DNA of 64,000 nucleotides, taken from Endozoicomonas montiporae CL-33 (GTDB lineage Bacteria > Pseudomonadota > Gammaproteobacteria > Pseudomonadales > Endozoicomonadaceae). Both the position numbers and the translations under genes were made by a program. The notes beneath the pieces are model-generated. The model was not told where the DNA came from. It did no database searches and worked only from the letters and a program-made list of their open reading frames with translations. Of the stretch, positions 1 through 8,082 are shown one piece after another. The stretch is from contig NZ_CP013251.1 of the NCBI RefSeq assembly GCF_001583435.1, positions 1,513,001 through 1,577,000 of the forward strand, in the 5' to 3' direction. Position 1 is the first letter of the stretch. Each line of letters opens with the position of its first letter.

Positions 1-927
1 TTTACCCGCAGCCAGGGCATTGATGATACAGAGTATAAAGTTCTTTGGCATGAGCAGATTACCAGTGAGCAGACTACCAGTGAGCATATTGCCAGTGAGC
101 AGACTACCAGTGAGCAGATTACCAGTGAGCAATGGCGGCGGTTTGATGACGAGCGGTTGAGCCTGTCCGGGTGGTCCGTTCCTCACCTTACAATTAGGCA
201 ATATAATGATCTTGCAGGTTGGTCCTGCGGGCCTGATGCTATTACACGCGCGGTGGCTCTGGTGACAGGCAAAAAGCCGTTTAACAGCGGCATCCAGTAC
301 ACCCGTTTTGCGCTGGGCTTACCAAAGGGGTTGGGCGTTTATCATGACCATCAGTATGATCACGTCATGCCCTTTAATTCTTATGGTCTAACTGTTGCTT
401 ACTATCCGCTCTGGATGCTGAATATTCCCCAAAAATTGCAGGGCTTTTTGTCCGGTCTGAAGCTGAAAACCGGTGCGCCTCCTCAATGGCTGGCTCAGTA
501 CATGACGGCTTACGCGAAAGCGGGTAATGGCATGAGTGGGCTGGAGTTTGACTATTTTGGTACCGATGATTTCGATGCTTTGTGGCAGCAGGTTGTCTTA
601 CATCTGGACAAACGTCATGGTGTTATTCCGCTGGTGGCGACCGGAGCATTGCAATGGCATTATTTGAATATTGTTGGCTATAACCCTGACGACAGACAGG
701 TCCTGATGCAGGATTATGACAGGCTGAAAAAATGGAGTATTGCCCGGTTGCAGGCGCTGATGTATATGGGGTTTAACGATCAATATTATCAACCCGCTGA
801 GTACGCCGCATACGCAGTGGGAGGCCTGGTGAACTGGCTTTCCACGGTTAATTATTACAATGTCATTTTCGTTCGCCCCAAAGGTGATCGCACCGGTCAC
901 CCTGAAATCGTCCATTTTAACGATTAA
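1..927 (+). CDS. C39-peptidase-like protein, 5' end outside the window
   Basis: The frame is open from base 1, so the true start lies upstream; the first in-frame alternative is a TTG at 157. Counting codons from base 1, Cys76 sits in a WSCGPD context, His220 in QWHYLNIVGY and Asp238 in LMQDYD. This Cys-His-Asp order and the flanking hydrophobic strands resemble papain-like C39 peptidases and C39-like protein families. Residues 20-44 are a low-complexity run of five SEQ-type pentapeptides just before the domain. No membrane segment is visible in the part seen. A secreted or injected cysteine protease is possible, but the substrate is unknown. The fold call rests on motif pattern only. Confidence 0.6.
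   Translation, partial: FTRSQGIDDTEYKVLWHEQITSEQTTSEHIASEQTTSEQITSEQWRRFDDERLSLSGWSVPHLTIRQYNDLAGWSCGPDAITRAVALVTGKKPFNSGIQYTRFALGLPKGLGVYHDHQYDHVMPFNSYGLTVAYYPLWMLNIPQKLQGFLSGLKLKTGAPPQWLAQYMTAYAKAGNGMSGLEFDYFGTDDFDALWQQVVLHLDKRHGVIPLVATGALQWHYLNIVGYNPDDRQVLMQDYDRLKKWSIARLQALMYMGFNDQYYQPAEYAAYAVGGLVNWLSTVNYYNVIFVRPKGDRTGHPEIVHFND
58..132 (+). repeat. five tandem 15-bp repeats coding (I/T)(T/A)SE(Q/H)
   Basis: Five consecutive 15-bp units of the form A(T/C)T(A/G)CCAGTGAGCA(G/T) run from 58 to 132, all in frame with the C39-like gene. They differ from each other at only a few positions, so the array is young or kept homogeneous. It encodes a short acidic, Ser/Thr-rich linker before the putative protease domain. 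Confidence 0.9.
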
Positions 928-989
928 CCTCTCTCATAATTCCGTCACAGTGTCGCCATTACTGCAAAATCATAATAAGAGACGCTGTC

Positions 990-2189
990 ATGGAGTTTGC
1001 CTTTACTGAAGAGCAGGAGATGATCCGCGACTCGGCGGAAAGTTTTCTGCAGGATCATTCTTCATCCGCAGCCGTTCGTGCTGCGATGGAGACAGAATCA
1101 GGTTATGACCCACAGTTGTGGACACGCATCAGCACTGAAATGGTCTGGCCGGCATTAACCATTCCGGAAACCTTTGGTGGCCTTGGTCTGGGTTATGTTG
1201 AGCTGACTATCCTGCTGGAAGAAATGGGGCGCAATTTACTGTGTTCACCCTTTTACTCAACGGTATGTCTGGGAGTGAACAGCTTGCTGGTGGCGGGCAG
1301 TGATGCCCAGAAACAGCAATGGCTTCCCTCTATCGCAGAGGGTAATCTGACAGCAACACTGGCGTATACGTCTGCAAACCATTGGGGCTTGGACAGTGTT
1401 CAGTGTCTGGCGACGGCAGAAGGCGATGGCTTTGTACTATCGGGTAGACTGAAGTATGTGCCGGATGGGCACACTGCCGGTTTGTTGATTATTGCCTGCC
1501 GGGATGAAGGTTCACTCAATGATCAGGGTATCAGCCTGTTTGCAGTGCCTGCCGACACGGAAGGCGTTAAACGTCGCTGGACGCCCGCTATGGACCAGAC
1601 CCGGCGTCAGGCGGAAATAACCCTTGATAATGTCTATGTTGACCGGTCGGCATTGCTAGGCACAGAAGGACAATCGGGTGAAAAGCTGAAAACTATTCTG
1701 CAACTGGCTGCCATCGGCGTGGCAGCAGAACAGTGCGGTGGTGCACGACAGTCGCTGGATATGACCGTTGACTACACTAAAGAACGGGTTCAGTTCGGGC
1801 GTACTATTGCCAGCTTTCAGGCCATAAAACATCGTGCTGCCGATATGATGGTACAGGTTGAATGTGCCCGATCCGCCGTGTATTACGCAGCCTGCGTTGC
1901 CCAGGAAGCACTGTTTTGTAATGAGTCAGGCAACAATGTGATTGCTTGCGAATTACCCGAAGCAGCTTCTCTGGCAAAAGCTTACTGCTCGGATGCTTTT
2001 TTTCACTGCGCGGCAGAATCTATCCAGCTTCATGGGGGTGTCGGTTTTACCTGGGAATACGATCCTCATCTTTATTTCAAACGGGCAAAATCTACAGAAA
2101 CCTTCCTTGGTGACAGTGCTTACCACAGGGAAGCCATCGCGCAGGTTATTTTTGCAGATTCAGGGATGGAGCAGGAGACGTTGTCATGA
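990..2189 (+). CDS. acyl-CoA dehydrogenase, small-subunit-like partner
   Basis: A 399-residue acyl-CoA dehydrogenase with the N-terminal, middle and C-terminal domains in order. The C-terminal part has the IQLHGGVGFTWEYD signature near residue 345. The middle-domain FAD/substrate motif (usually Y-x-x-T/S-E-P-x-A-G-S-D) is degenerate here (AYTSANHWG), whereas it is intact in the next gene. Its stop overlaps the next start by 4 bp (ATGA), so the two are translationally coupled. In steroid degraders such pairs form alpha2beta2 enzymes (FadE28/29, FadE26/27 type) that dehydrogenate steroid side-chain or ring-derived CoA esters. The neighbours (IpdF-like, MaoC, thiolase, KSI) support a role in steroid beta-oxidation. 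The exact substrate cannot be read from sequence. Confidence 0.88.
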   Translation: MEFAFTEEQEMIRDSAESFLQDHSSSAAVRAAMETESGYDPQLWTRISTEMVWPALTIPETFGGLGLGYVELTILLEEMGRNLLCSPFYSTVCLGVNSLLVAGSDAQKQQWLPSIAEGNLTATLAYTSANHWGLDSVQCLATAEGDGFVLSGRLKYVPDGHTAGLLIIACRDEGSLNDQGISLFAVPADTEGVKRRWTPAMDQTRRQAEITLDNVYVDRSALLGTEGQSGEKLKTILQLAAIGVAAEQCGGARQSLDMTVDYTKERVQFGRTIASFQAIKHRAADMMVQVECARSAVYYAACVAQEALFCNESGNNVIACELPEAASLAKAYCSDAFFHCAAESIQLHGGVGFTWEYDPHLYFKRAKSTETFLGDSAYHREAIAQVIFADSGMEQETLS

Positions 2190-3379
2190 AGATCAGTTTC
2201 AGCCCGGAAGATGAGCAGTTCCGCAAAGAAGTGGCCGGTTGGCTGAAGACTAACCTGACGGGAGAATTTGAAGCACTCCGGTTTCGCGGTGGTCCCGGTG
2301 ATGAGCACAGTTTTCCACAGGAACGCAAGCTCTGGGAACAGCATATGGCAAAGGCTGGCTGGACCTGTGTTGGCTGGCCTGAACAATACGGCGGCAGAGG
2401 TTTATCAATCAACCAGCAGGTGATCTTTAACGAAGAGTATGCCCGCGCAGGTGGTCCCGGCCATATGAGTCATATTGGTGAAGGGCTGGCGGGGCCAACC
2501 ATTATTGCCTTTGGTACAGAGGCGCAGAAGCAGAAGTTTCTGCCGGGCATTGTCGCGGGTACTGAATACTGGTGTCAGGGGTATTCAGAACCCGGTGCCG
2601 GTTCCGACCTTGCCAATGTCAAAACCAAAGCGGCTCTGAACGATGCCGGTGACCAGTGGGTGATTAATGGCCAGAAAGTATGGACGTCACTGGCTCATGA
2701 ATCGGATTGGTGTTTTGTTATTGCACGTACTCAGCCGGGCAGTGTAGGGCATAAAGGTTTGTCTTTCTTGCTGGTACCCATGGATCAGTCAGGTATTGAA
2801 GTGCGTCCCATTGAGCAGCTGACCGCTACCACCGAGTTTAACGAAGTCTTTTTTGATAACGCTGTGACCGATGCAGACAATATTGTCGGTCAGCCCGGAG
2901 AAGGCTGGAAAATTGCCATGGCACTGCTGGGCTTTGAGAGGGGCGTTTCTACCCTTGGTCAGCAAATGCAGTTCCGTAATGAATTAGAAGGAATTGTTCG
3001 TATAGCCAAAGAAAACGGTGCTGCGCAGAACCCTGCCATTCGACAACGCATTGCTGATGCCTGGATGGGGTTGAAAATAATGCGCTACAACTCCCTGCGA
3101 ATGTTGTCGGGTTCGGAAGATGGTTCGTTGCAGCGCGAAGCAATGATTTACAAACTGTACTGGGCCAGCTGGCACGCTGATCTGGGCAAGCTGGCGATGG
3201 ATGTGCTAGGGCCGGATTCAGAACTGTTGGAAAGCGGCCCTTATGAACTGACCCGCTTGCAATCCATGTATCTGTTTACCCGTTCTGACACGATCTACGG
3301 CGGCACCAATGAAATTCAGCGCAATATCATTGCCGAGCGGGCTTTAGGAATGCCAAAAGAGCCGAAAGGTCGGCAGTAA
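2186..3379 (+). CDS. acyl-CoA dehydrogenase, likely catalytic partner
   Basis: A 397-residue acyl-CoA dehydrogenase. The intact GYSEPGAGSD motif lies near residue 133 and the C-terminal YGGTNEIQRNIIAERALG signature near residue 372; both are usual in FAD-binding catalytic subunits. It overlaps the preceding dehydrogenase by 4 bp, which suggests a heterotetramer. The adjacent ipdF-like gene mirrors the HIP-CoA (C/D ring) degradation region of actinobacteria, where FadE30-type enzymes act. A role in HIP-CoA or side-chain dehydrogenation is therefore inferred. The family call is firm; the substrate is not. Confidence 0.9.
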   Translation: MKISFSPEDEQFRKEVAGWLKTNLTGEFEALRFRGGPGDEHSFPQERKLWEQHMAKAGWTCVGWPEQYGGRGLSINQQVIFNEEYARAGGPGHMSHIGEGLAGPTIIAFGTEAQKQKFLPGIVAGTEYWCQGYSEPGAGSDLANVKTKAALNDAGDQWVINGQKVWTSLAHESDWCFVIARTQPGSVGHKGLSFLLVPMDQSGIEVRPIEQLTATTEFNEVFFDNAVTDADNIVGQPGEGWKIAMALLGFERGVSTLGQQMQFRNELEGIVRIAKENGAAQNPAIRQRIADAWMGLKIMRYNSLRMLSGSEDGSLQREAMIYKLYWASWHADLGKLAMDVLGPDSELLESGPYELTRLQSMYLFTRSDTIYGGTNEIQRNIIAERALGMPKEPKGRQ

Positions 3380-3414
3380 GTAATAATAAAGTCAAAAGAA
3401 GTTTGGAGAGTTGC

Positions 3415-4197
3415 ATGCTCATTCCTGAGTACGTTAAAGGGCACAACCTGCTGGAAGGTAAGTCTGTTTTGATCACTGCGGCGGCGGGAGCTGGCATTGG
3501 CTACTCCGCAGCGGTTCGTGCAGCAGAAGAAGGTTGTCGTTCATTAATTATTAGCGACATACACGAAGGTCGTCTGGCAGAAGCGGTAGAGCGAATTAAA
3601 GCAGATACCGGGTTGCAGCAGGTTCAGGGTCAACTGTGTAATGTGACCGATGAAGAACAGGTTCAGGCGCTCATCGCTATGGCGGAATCTCAGTCTGGCG
3701 GCGTTGATGTACTGATCAATAATGCAGGACTGGGGGGCTCCCGACTGCTGGTTGATATGAGTGATGTGGAATGGCAAAGAGTGCTCGATATCACTCTGAC
3801 AGGCACCATGCGAATGACCCGTGCCATGTTGCCCAAAATGATGGAGCGTAGAAAAGGCGTCATTGTCAACAATGCCTCGGTGCTTGGCTGGCGTGCCCAG
3901 AAAGAGCAGGCACACTATGCCGCAGCCAAAGCCGGAGTGATGGCTCTGACCCATTGTGCGGCAGTAGAGGCTGCCGAGTATGGTGTTCGTATCAATGCGG
4001 TCAGTCCCAGCATTGCATTACATGACTTTCTTAGGAAGTCAGCACCACAGGAGCTGCTCGATCAGCTGGCGTCACGCGAAGCGTTTGGACGTGCAGCCGA
4101 GGTTTGGGAGATTGCCAATATTATGATGTTTCTTGCCAGTGACTACAGCTCTTACATGACCGGTGAAGTGCTGTCAGCCAGCAGTCAAAGAGCATAA
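3415..4197 (+). CDS. ipdF: SDR, IpdF-like HIP-CoA pathway reductase/dehydrogenase
   Basis: A 260-residue short-chain dehydrogenase. I place the start at the ATG at 3415, because a GGAGAG ribosome site sits at 3405-3410 and the upstream TTG at 3403 would lie on top of it. The N-terminal LITAAAGAGIGY replaces the usual TGxxxGxG and is characteristic of the IpdF (Rv3559c) group. NNAG lies near residue 106 and the catalytic Y-x-x-x-K is in HYAAAKAG. IpdF oxidises the 5-hydroxyl of the HIP-CoA intermediate during C/D ring degradation. It sits 35 bp after the acyl-CoA dehydrogenase pair and before the MaoC gene. Symbol assigned by motif and context. Confidence 0.78.
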   Translation: MLIPEYVKGHNLLEGKSVLITAAAGAGIGYSAAVRAAEEGCRSLIISDIHEGRLAEAVERIKADTGLQQVQGQLCNVTDEEQVQALIAMAESQSGGVDVLINNAGLGGSRLLVDMSDVEWQRVLDITLTGTMRMTRAMLPKMMERRKGVIVNNASVLGWRAQKEQAHYAAAKAGVMALTHCAAVEAAEYGVRINAVSPSIALHDFLRKSAPQELLDQLASREAFGRAAEVWEIANIMMFLASDYSSYMTGEVLSASSQRA

Positions 4198-4202
4198 AAA
4201 GA

Positions 4203-4232
4203 TAAGTACTCGTTCATATGATCGAGTACTTA
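4203..4232. promoter_or_regulatory. 30-bp near-perfect palindrome between ipdF and maoC genes
   Basis: Arms TAAGTACTCG (4203-4212) and CGAGTACTTA (4223-4232) are perfect complements. The 10-nt centre is itself palindromic around CATATG except for one T-T pair. It starts 6 bp after the ipdF-like stop and ends 26 bp before the MaoC start. No U-tract follows, so a simple terminator is unlikely. A regulator operator (TetR/KstR type) or an mRNA processing hairpin fits better. Confidence 0.5.
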
Positions 4233-4258
4233 AGTGTCGTATTTCAGAGGACAGCGAT

Positions 4259-4717
4259 ATGGCGAAAGTTTTCAAAACCCCGTTTGAATTAAAAGACAGT
4301 GTCGGTACAGAGCTTGGCAGGAGTGACTGGCTGAGTATTGATCAGGAACGAATTAATCTGTTTGCTGAAGCCACGGGTGATCATCAGTGGATTCATGTGA
4401 ATCCGGAGAAGGCAAAGGGTGGCCCTTTTGGTGCCTGTATTGCTCACGGTTATCTGACATTGTCACTGGCAAACTATTTTCTGCCCCAGATTGTTGAAGT
4501 GCATGGCGTCAGCATGGGAGTCAATTATGGTTGTGACAAAGTGCGTTTTCCCAGTGCCGTGAAAGTGGGCTCTCGTGTGCGTGGCCGTGGTGAATTGATT
4601 GCCGTTGAAGAAGTGAAAGGGGGTGTACAGTCTACGGTGCGGGTCACGATTGAAATTGAAGGGGAAGAACGCCCAGCCTGCGTGATTGATACTATTTCCC
4701 GTTATTATCCAGCTTGA
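4259..4717 (+). CDS. MaoC-family (R)-hydratase
   Basis: A 152-residue single hot-dog domain protein. The start is the ATG at 4259 after an AGAGGA ribosome site; the longer frame upstream runs through the palindrome and is unlikely. The hydratase motif is visible as ATGDHQWIHVNPEKA (Asp and His catalytic pair near residues 44-49), followed by FGACIAHGYLTLSL. MaoC enzymes hydrate enoyl-CoA. In this operon it probably acts after the acyl-CoA dehydrogenases and before the SDR and thiolase in steroid-derived CoA ester breakdown. Confidence 0.88.
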   Translation: MAKVFKTPFELKDSVGTELGRSDWLSIDQERINLFAEATGDHQWIHVNPEKAKGGPFGACIAHGYLTLSLANYFLPQIVEVHGVSMGVNYGCDKVRFPSAVKVGSRVRGRGELIAVEEVKGGVQSTVRVTIEIEGEERPACVIDTISRYYPA

Positions 4718-4738
4718 ACAGATTACTGAATAACTGGA

Positions 4739-4822
4739 GTTACGCACCCTCTACGAATCATCAAGATTTCCGAACGAGGTCATTGCTCTGTAGCCCTGAT
4801 TCCTTCGTTTAAGGTGCGTAAC
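4739..4822. repeat. inverted repeat with 64-nt interior upstream of thiolase
   Basis: GTTACGCACC (4739-4748) and GGTGCGTAAC (4813-4822) are perfect inverted repeats. Partial matching continues outward (TAACTG / CAGTGA). It fills most of the gap between the MaoC and thiolase genes. It may be a tiny non-autonomous element or a long RNA hairpin within the operon. Confidence 0.5.
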
Positions 4823-4854
4823 ATCAGTGAATAAAAAGAATAAAGGTTATTGTC

Positions 4855-6057
4855 ATGAAAGAAGCCGTCATTGTCTCTACCGCCCGAACCGGCATGGGTA
4901 AGTCTTTTCGGGGTTCCCTCAACAACACTGAAGCTCCGGCTATGGGGGGGCATGTTGTCCGGGAAGCTGTAAAGCGTGCTGGTATTGAGCCGGGTGAGGT
5001 CGATGACGTGTTGATTGGTGCCGCAGCCCAGCAGGGCACACAGGCATACAATCTTGGTCGTCTTTGTGCTGTTGCGGCCGGGTTGCCTTCTACCGTTTCC
5101 GGCATGGCTATGGAGCGACAGTGTTCGTCAGGGCTGATGACTATCGCAACGGCAGCGAAAAGTATCATTTGTGATGAAACGGATATCGCAGTGGCGGGTG
5201 GCCTGGAATCCATTTCACTGGTGCAGAACAAGCACAAAAACAGTTACCGCAATGTTTCCCAAACGGTGACTGATCTTGACCCAACGGCGTATATCCCCAT
5301 GATTGAAACCGCTGAAATAGTGGCGGAACGCTATGGCATCAGCCGTGAAGCTCAGGATGAGTACAGCCTGCAAAGCCAGCTTCGTATTGCCAAAGCTCAG
5401 AGCAGTGGTCTTTTTGATGATGAAATTGTGCCGTTCAATACGACGAAGGCCGTTTTTAACCGGGAAACGAAAGAAACCACTTATGAAGATGTAACCCTGA
5501 CCAAAGATGAATGCAATCGTCCTAAAACCACTCTGGAAAGTCTTTCGGCCTTGGAACCGGTCTGGAAAGACGGTCAGTGGATTAAACAGGGACGATTCAT
5601 TACTGCCGGTAATGCTTCACAGCTTTCCGATGGCGCTTCCGCGTCGGTGTTGATGAGCAGTACGCAAGCGGAACAGAAAGGACTGGAGCCACTGGGTATT
5701 TATCGCGGGCTGTCTGTTGCCGGATGTAATGCCGATGAAATGGGTATCGGGCCGGTGTATGCGATTCCCAAACTTCTACAGCGCAACGGTTTGAAGATGG
5801 ACGACATTGGTTTATGGGAGTTAAACGAAGCCTTTGCCTGTCAGGTGATTTATTGCCGTGACCAGCTGGGTATCCCCAATGAAAACCTGAACGTCAATGG
5901 CGGTGCCATTGCCATTGGTCATCCGTTTGGTATGTCCGGTGCGCGGATGGTCGGACACGCCCTGCTGGAAGGTAAGCGTCGGGGTGTGAAATACGTGGTT
6001 GTGACCCTATGCATTGGTGGCGGTATGGGCGCAGCGGGTCTGTTTGAAGTGGTATAA
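4855..6057 (+). CDS. acetyl-CoA acyltransferase (thiolase), FadA6-like
   Basis: A 400-residue degradative thiolase. The catalytic residues are visible: Cys90 in MERQCSSGL, His356 in [10 protein letters not shown] and Cys386 in TLCIGGGMG. It would cleave a 3-ketoacyl-CoA with CoA, giving acetyl-CoA or propionyl-CoA. Its place after the dehydrogenases, IpdF-like SDR and MaoC gene is that of the FadA6 thiolase of the HIP-CoA pathway, although FadA5-type side-chain thiolases look similar. An AAGG ribosome site precedes the ATG. The next gene (KSI) follows after 25 bp, so they are probably co-transcribed. Confidence 0.88.
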   Translation: MKEAVIVSTARTGMGKSFRGSLNNTEAPAMGGHVVREAVKRAGIEPGEVDDVLIGAAAQQGTQAYNLGRLCAVAAGLPSTVSGMAMERQCSSGLMTIATAAKSIICDETDIAVAGGLESISLVQNKHKNSYRNVSQTVTDLDPTAYIPMIETAEIVAERYGISREAQDEYSLQSQLRIAKAQSSGLFDDEIVPFNTTKAVFNRETKETTYEDVTLTKDECNRPKTTLESLSALEPVWKDGQWIKQGRFITAGNASQLSDGASASVLMSSTQAEQKGLEPLGIYRGLSVAGCNADEMGIGPVYAIPKLLQRNGLKMDDIGLWELNEAFACQVIYCRDQLGIPNENLNVNGGAIAIGHPFGMSGARMVGHALLEGKRRGVKYVVVTLCIGGGMGAAGLFEVV

Positions 6058-6082
6058 AAGGTTCACGGAAGGAGAGAGCGTT

Positions 6083-6496
6083 ATGGTCAGTCAAGATGTG
6101 ATCAGGCAAAAAATGGAGCTGTATGTACGGCTGGTTAATGCCGGAGATGTTGAAGGAATATTGGAACTGTACGCAGCGGATGCCGTGGTGGAAGACCCGG
6201 TGGGTACTGAGCCTTATGTTGGCATTGAGGCGGTTGCGCGCTTTTATCGTCAAGGGCTGGGAAAGATTGATGTAGCTACCGAGCAGACCGGTTCTGTTCG
6301 TACCACTAATGTTGGCGAAGGGGCTGTACCATTCAGAGTGACCATGCACAATTACGATCAGACCATGGTGATTGAGCCGATTGATTTTATGCGCTTTAAC
6401 GACGATGGGAAGATTATTTCCATGCGTGCTTTCTGGAGTCCGGAGCATAACTACTCCAGTGTGCCCCGTGCCGATGAATTGGCTGAAACCGTTTAG
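6083..6496 (+). CDS. ksi: steroid Delta5-Delta4 isomerase (ketosteroid isomerase)
   Basis: A 137-residue NTF2-fold protein closely patterned on Comamonas ketosteroid isomerase. Tyr14, Asp38 (in VVEDPVG) and Asp101 (in EPIDFMRFN) fall at the places of the catalytic Tyr14/Asp38/Asp99. The stretch FNDDGKIISMRAF is also family-typical. The start is the ATG at 6083, preceded by AAGGAGAGAG; the longer frame overlaps the thiolase and is rejected. It shifts the 5,6 double bond of 3-keto-5-ene steroids to the 4,5 position. This makes it the clearest single marker that the operon acts on steroids. Confidence 0.95.
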   Translation: MVSQDVIRQKMELYVRLVNAGDVEGILELYAADAVVEDPVGTEPYVGIEAVARFYRQGLGKIDVATEQTGSVRTTNVGEGAVPFRVTMHNYDQTMVIEPIDFMRFNDDGKIISMRAFWSPEHNYSSVPRADELAETV

Positions 6497-6511
6497 GGAT
6501 CAGGGAACAGT

Positions 6512-6982
6512 ATGACAATGAATCTTGAACAGCGCATTCAGCAGTTGGAGCACCTTGAAGCCATAAGGCAGCTCAAACACCGTTACCTTAACAGTTGCGA
6601 CCTGAAAGATATTGAAGCGGTTCGTCAGTGTTTTGCAGAGGGTGAAATACTGATTGATTATGGTGTGATAGGCACCTTTTCCCATCGGGATAGCTTTATC
6701 AGAGTCTTTGAGCAAATGGCCTGCCATGCTCATGTTATCGATCTCCATCATGGCACTAATCCGGAAATTGAAGTGAATGGCGATCAGGCTTCAGGGCGCT
6801 GGGCACTGTATTTCTTTACGATCGACGGGCGTACAGGTGCGAGTCAGCAGCTTGGAGGGTTTTATCAGGATCGCTACAGGCTGATTGAAGGGCAGTGGTT
6901 TATTGTGGAAACGAAGTTTTTGCCGCATTCGGTGAAGCATATGCCAGCGCCTGTTGAACAGCAGCAGGAACTCTTCGAATAA
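6512..6982 (+). CDS. SnoaL/NTF2-like protein, possible steroid dehydratase
   Basis: A 156-residue SnoaL_4-type protein with an N-terminal coiled-coil-like helix (residues 3-25), then the cone-shaped NTF2 fold. The closing segment GRWALYFFTIDG...GGFYQDRY resembles the bile-acid 7alpha-dehydratase (BaiE) and related steroid dehydratases. It begins 15 bp after the KSI stop with an AGGGAAC ribosome site and is the last gene of the operon. Dehydration of a hydroxylated steroid is a reasonable guess, but many SnoaL-like proteins have other roles. Confidence 0.75.
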   Translation: MTMNLEQRIQQLEHLEAIRQLKHRYLNSCDLKDIEAVRQCFAEGEILIDYGVIGTFSHRDSFIRVFEQMACHAHVIDLHHGTNPEIEVNGDQASGRWALYFFTIDGRTGASQQLGGFYQDRYRLIEGQWFIVETKFLPHSVKHMPAPVEQQQELFE

Positions 6983-7086
6983 CGGATCGAGGGCAAAGAC
7001 TGCCCGCTTCTGTTAAAGCGACAATCATTCAGCCGATACTTCTTCAGGCATTATTTGCAAACGATTCCACACAGGAGGTGGATTGA

Positions 7087-7290
7087 ATGAAGAAGGTAAT
7101 CGGTGTAGCAGCACTTGTTTTCGGTATGGCTTCAGGTATGGCGGTGGCCAAGGATGGTCCTAACCCGTGTCGCTGGGAGCATGATCCGCAGCCTGCTTAC
7201 TGCAAGGTCAAGCGTGATGTGAAAAAGAACAATGTTGTCCCTGTTAAGCGTGAGCATGCAGCTAAGCGCCGTATGGGTGGTGACCGCTGA
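7087..7290 (+). CDS. small exported basic protein, function unknown
   Basis: A 67-residue protein with a strong AGGAGGTG ribosome site 5 bp before the ATG. Residues 1-22 form a signal peptide ending in AVA followed by Lys-Asp. The mature 45 residues have two Cys and many Lys/Arg (KVKRDVKKN, KREHAAKRR). I do not recognise the family. A hairpin terminator follows directly, so it is its own short transcript or the end of the preceding operon. Confidence 0.75.
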   Translation: MKKVIGVAALVFGMASGMAVAKDGPNPCRWEHDPQPAYCKVKRDVKKNNVVPVKREHAAKRRMGGDR

Positions 7291-7305
7291 TCGTTATCAG
7301 TAAAA

Positions 7306-7331
7306 GGCAGAGACCTGTCAGGGTGTCTGCC
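7306..7331. terminator. bidirectional terminator hairpin
   Basis: GGCAGAGACC and GGTGTCTGCC form a near-perfect stem with a 6-nt loop. On the - strand it is followed by TTTTA, on the + strand by a TTTTT run about 10 nt on. It separates the small exported gene from the convergent mneA gene. Confidence 0.65.
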
Positions 7332-7343
7332 GTCAAACGATTT

Positions 7344-7901
7344 TTAGCCGTGAGTCAGTGTTAACGTAGCAAAGGCCAGAAACAGGCAGGCACTGAAACG
7401 GTGAACCCACTGCATGGGCAGTTTGTCAGCAGAGAGTTTTCCCATCATCACCACAGGCACATTTGCCAGCATCATTCCCACGGTTGTTCCGATAATAACG
7501 GCCCAGTAATTGTCATACATGGCAGCCAGCAGTACGGTAGCTACCTGGGTTTTGTCGCCAATTTCCGCCAGAAAAAACAGAATAAACGTAGCCGTAAACG
7601 GGCCGTAACGATAAAAGCGGCTTTCTTCTTTTTCGACTTTATCCGGTATTAACATCCAGATGGCGACCACAGCAAAGGAGGCAGCCAGAAGGTATCGCCC
7701 TGTGTCTCCGGTTATCCACTCGGCAATCCATTGCCCAACCCAGGCCGCGGCTGCATGATTCAGAGTGGTTGCAGCGAGTATTCCCAGACAGATGACCAGC
7801 GGTTTGCGGAAACGTGTTGCCAGTATAAAGGCAAGCAGTTGGGTTTTGTCGCCTATTTCGGCGATAGCAATGGCAAAGGTTGAAGACAAAAAGGCTTCCA
7901 T
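7344..7901 (-). CDS. mneA: GDT1/TMEM165-family Mn2+ exporter
   Basis: A 185-residue membrane protein of the UPF0016/GDT1 family with about six transmembrane segments in two homologous halves. Each half carries the signature E-x-G-D-K-T: AEIGDKTQLLAF near residue 15 and AEIGDKTQVATV near residue 112. Bacterial members (MneA) export Mn2+ and protect against manganese excess. These genes often follow a yybP-ykoY riboswitch; I looked upstream and did not find a convincing one. A palindromic MITE relic lies between the start and the upstream terminator. Confidence 0.88.
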   Translation of the reverse strand: MEAFLSSTFAIAIAEIGDKTQLLAFILATRFRKPLVICLGILAATTLNHAAAAWVGQWIAEWITGDTGRYLLAASFAVVAIWMLIPDKVEKEESRFYRYGPFTATFILFFLAEIGDKTQVATVLLAAMYDNYWAVIIGTTVGMMLANVPVVMMGKLSADKLPMQWVHRFSACLFLAFATLTLTHG

Positions 7902-7944
7902 AAGGAACGTGATACCTGCTTAAAAATAGGCGGTCAGGAGCATG

Positions 7945-7978
7945 ATACCAATTCCATCTTCTAAACATGAATTGGTAT
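7945..7978. repeat. minimal MITE relic (palindrome ATACCAATT...AATTGGTAT)
   Basis: The 34-bp unit begins like the larger elements at 18652 and 24627 (ATACCAATTCC, then TCTAAACATGAATT) and jumps straight to the right end (GAATTGGTAT). It looks like an internal deletion between two GAATT microhomologies. It could fold into a 9-bp hairpin in the mneA leader. Confidence 0.7.
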
Positions 7979-8030
7979 GACTCCGCTGATAAGGCTGAAG
8001 TGTACAGGCTGGTGACTGAGGGGGGAATCT

Positions 8031-8060
8031 GAAAAAGCCCCATATTTAAGGGGCTTTTTC
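8031..8060. terminator. bidirectional rho-independent terminator
   Basis: GAAAAAGCCCC and GGGGCTTTTTC form an 11-bp stem around ATATTTA, with A and T runs on either side. It ends the YjiH-family gene transcribed on the - strand. Confidence 0.9.
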
Positions 8061-8082
8061 AATCAGGCTGGAAGTTGAATGA

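Noticed and set aside
7902..8030. yybP-ykoY manganese riboswitch upstream of mneA
   Set aside because: The consensus loops are absent on the - strand; only a MITE relic and a terminator occur there.
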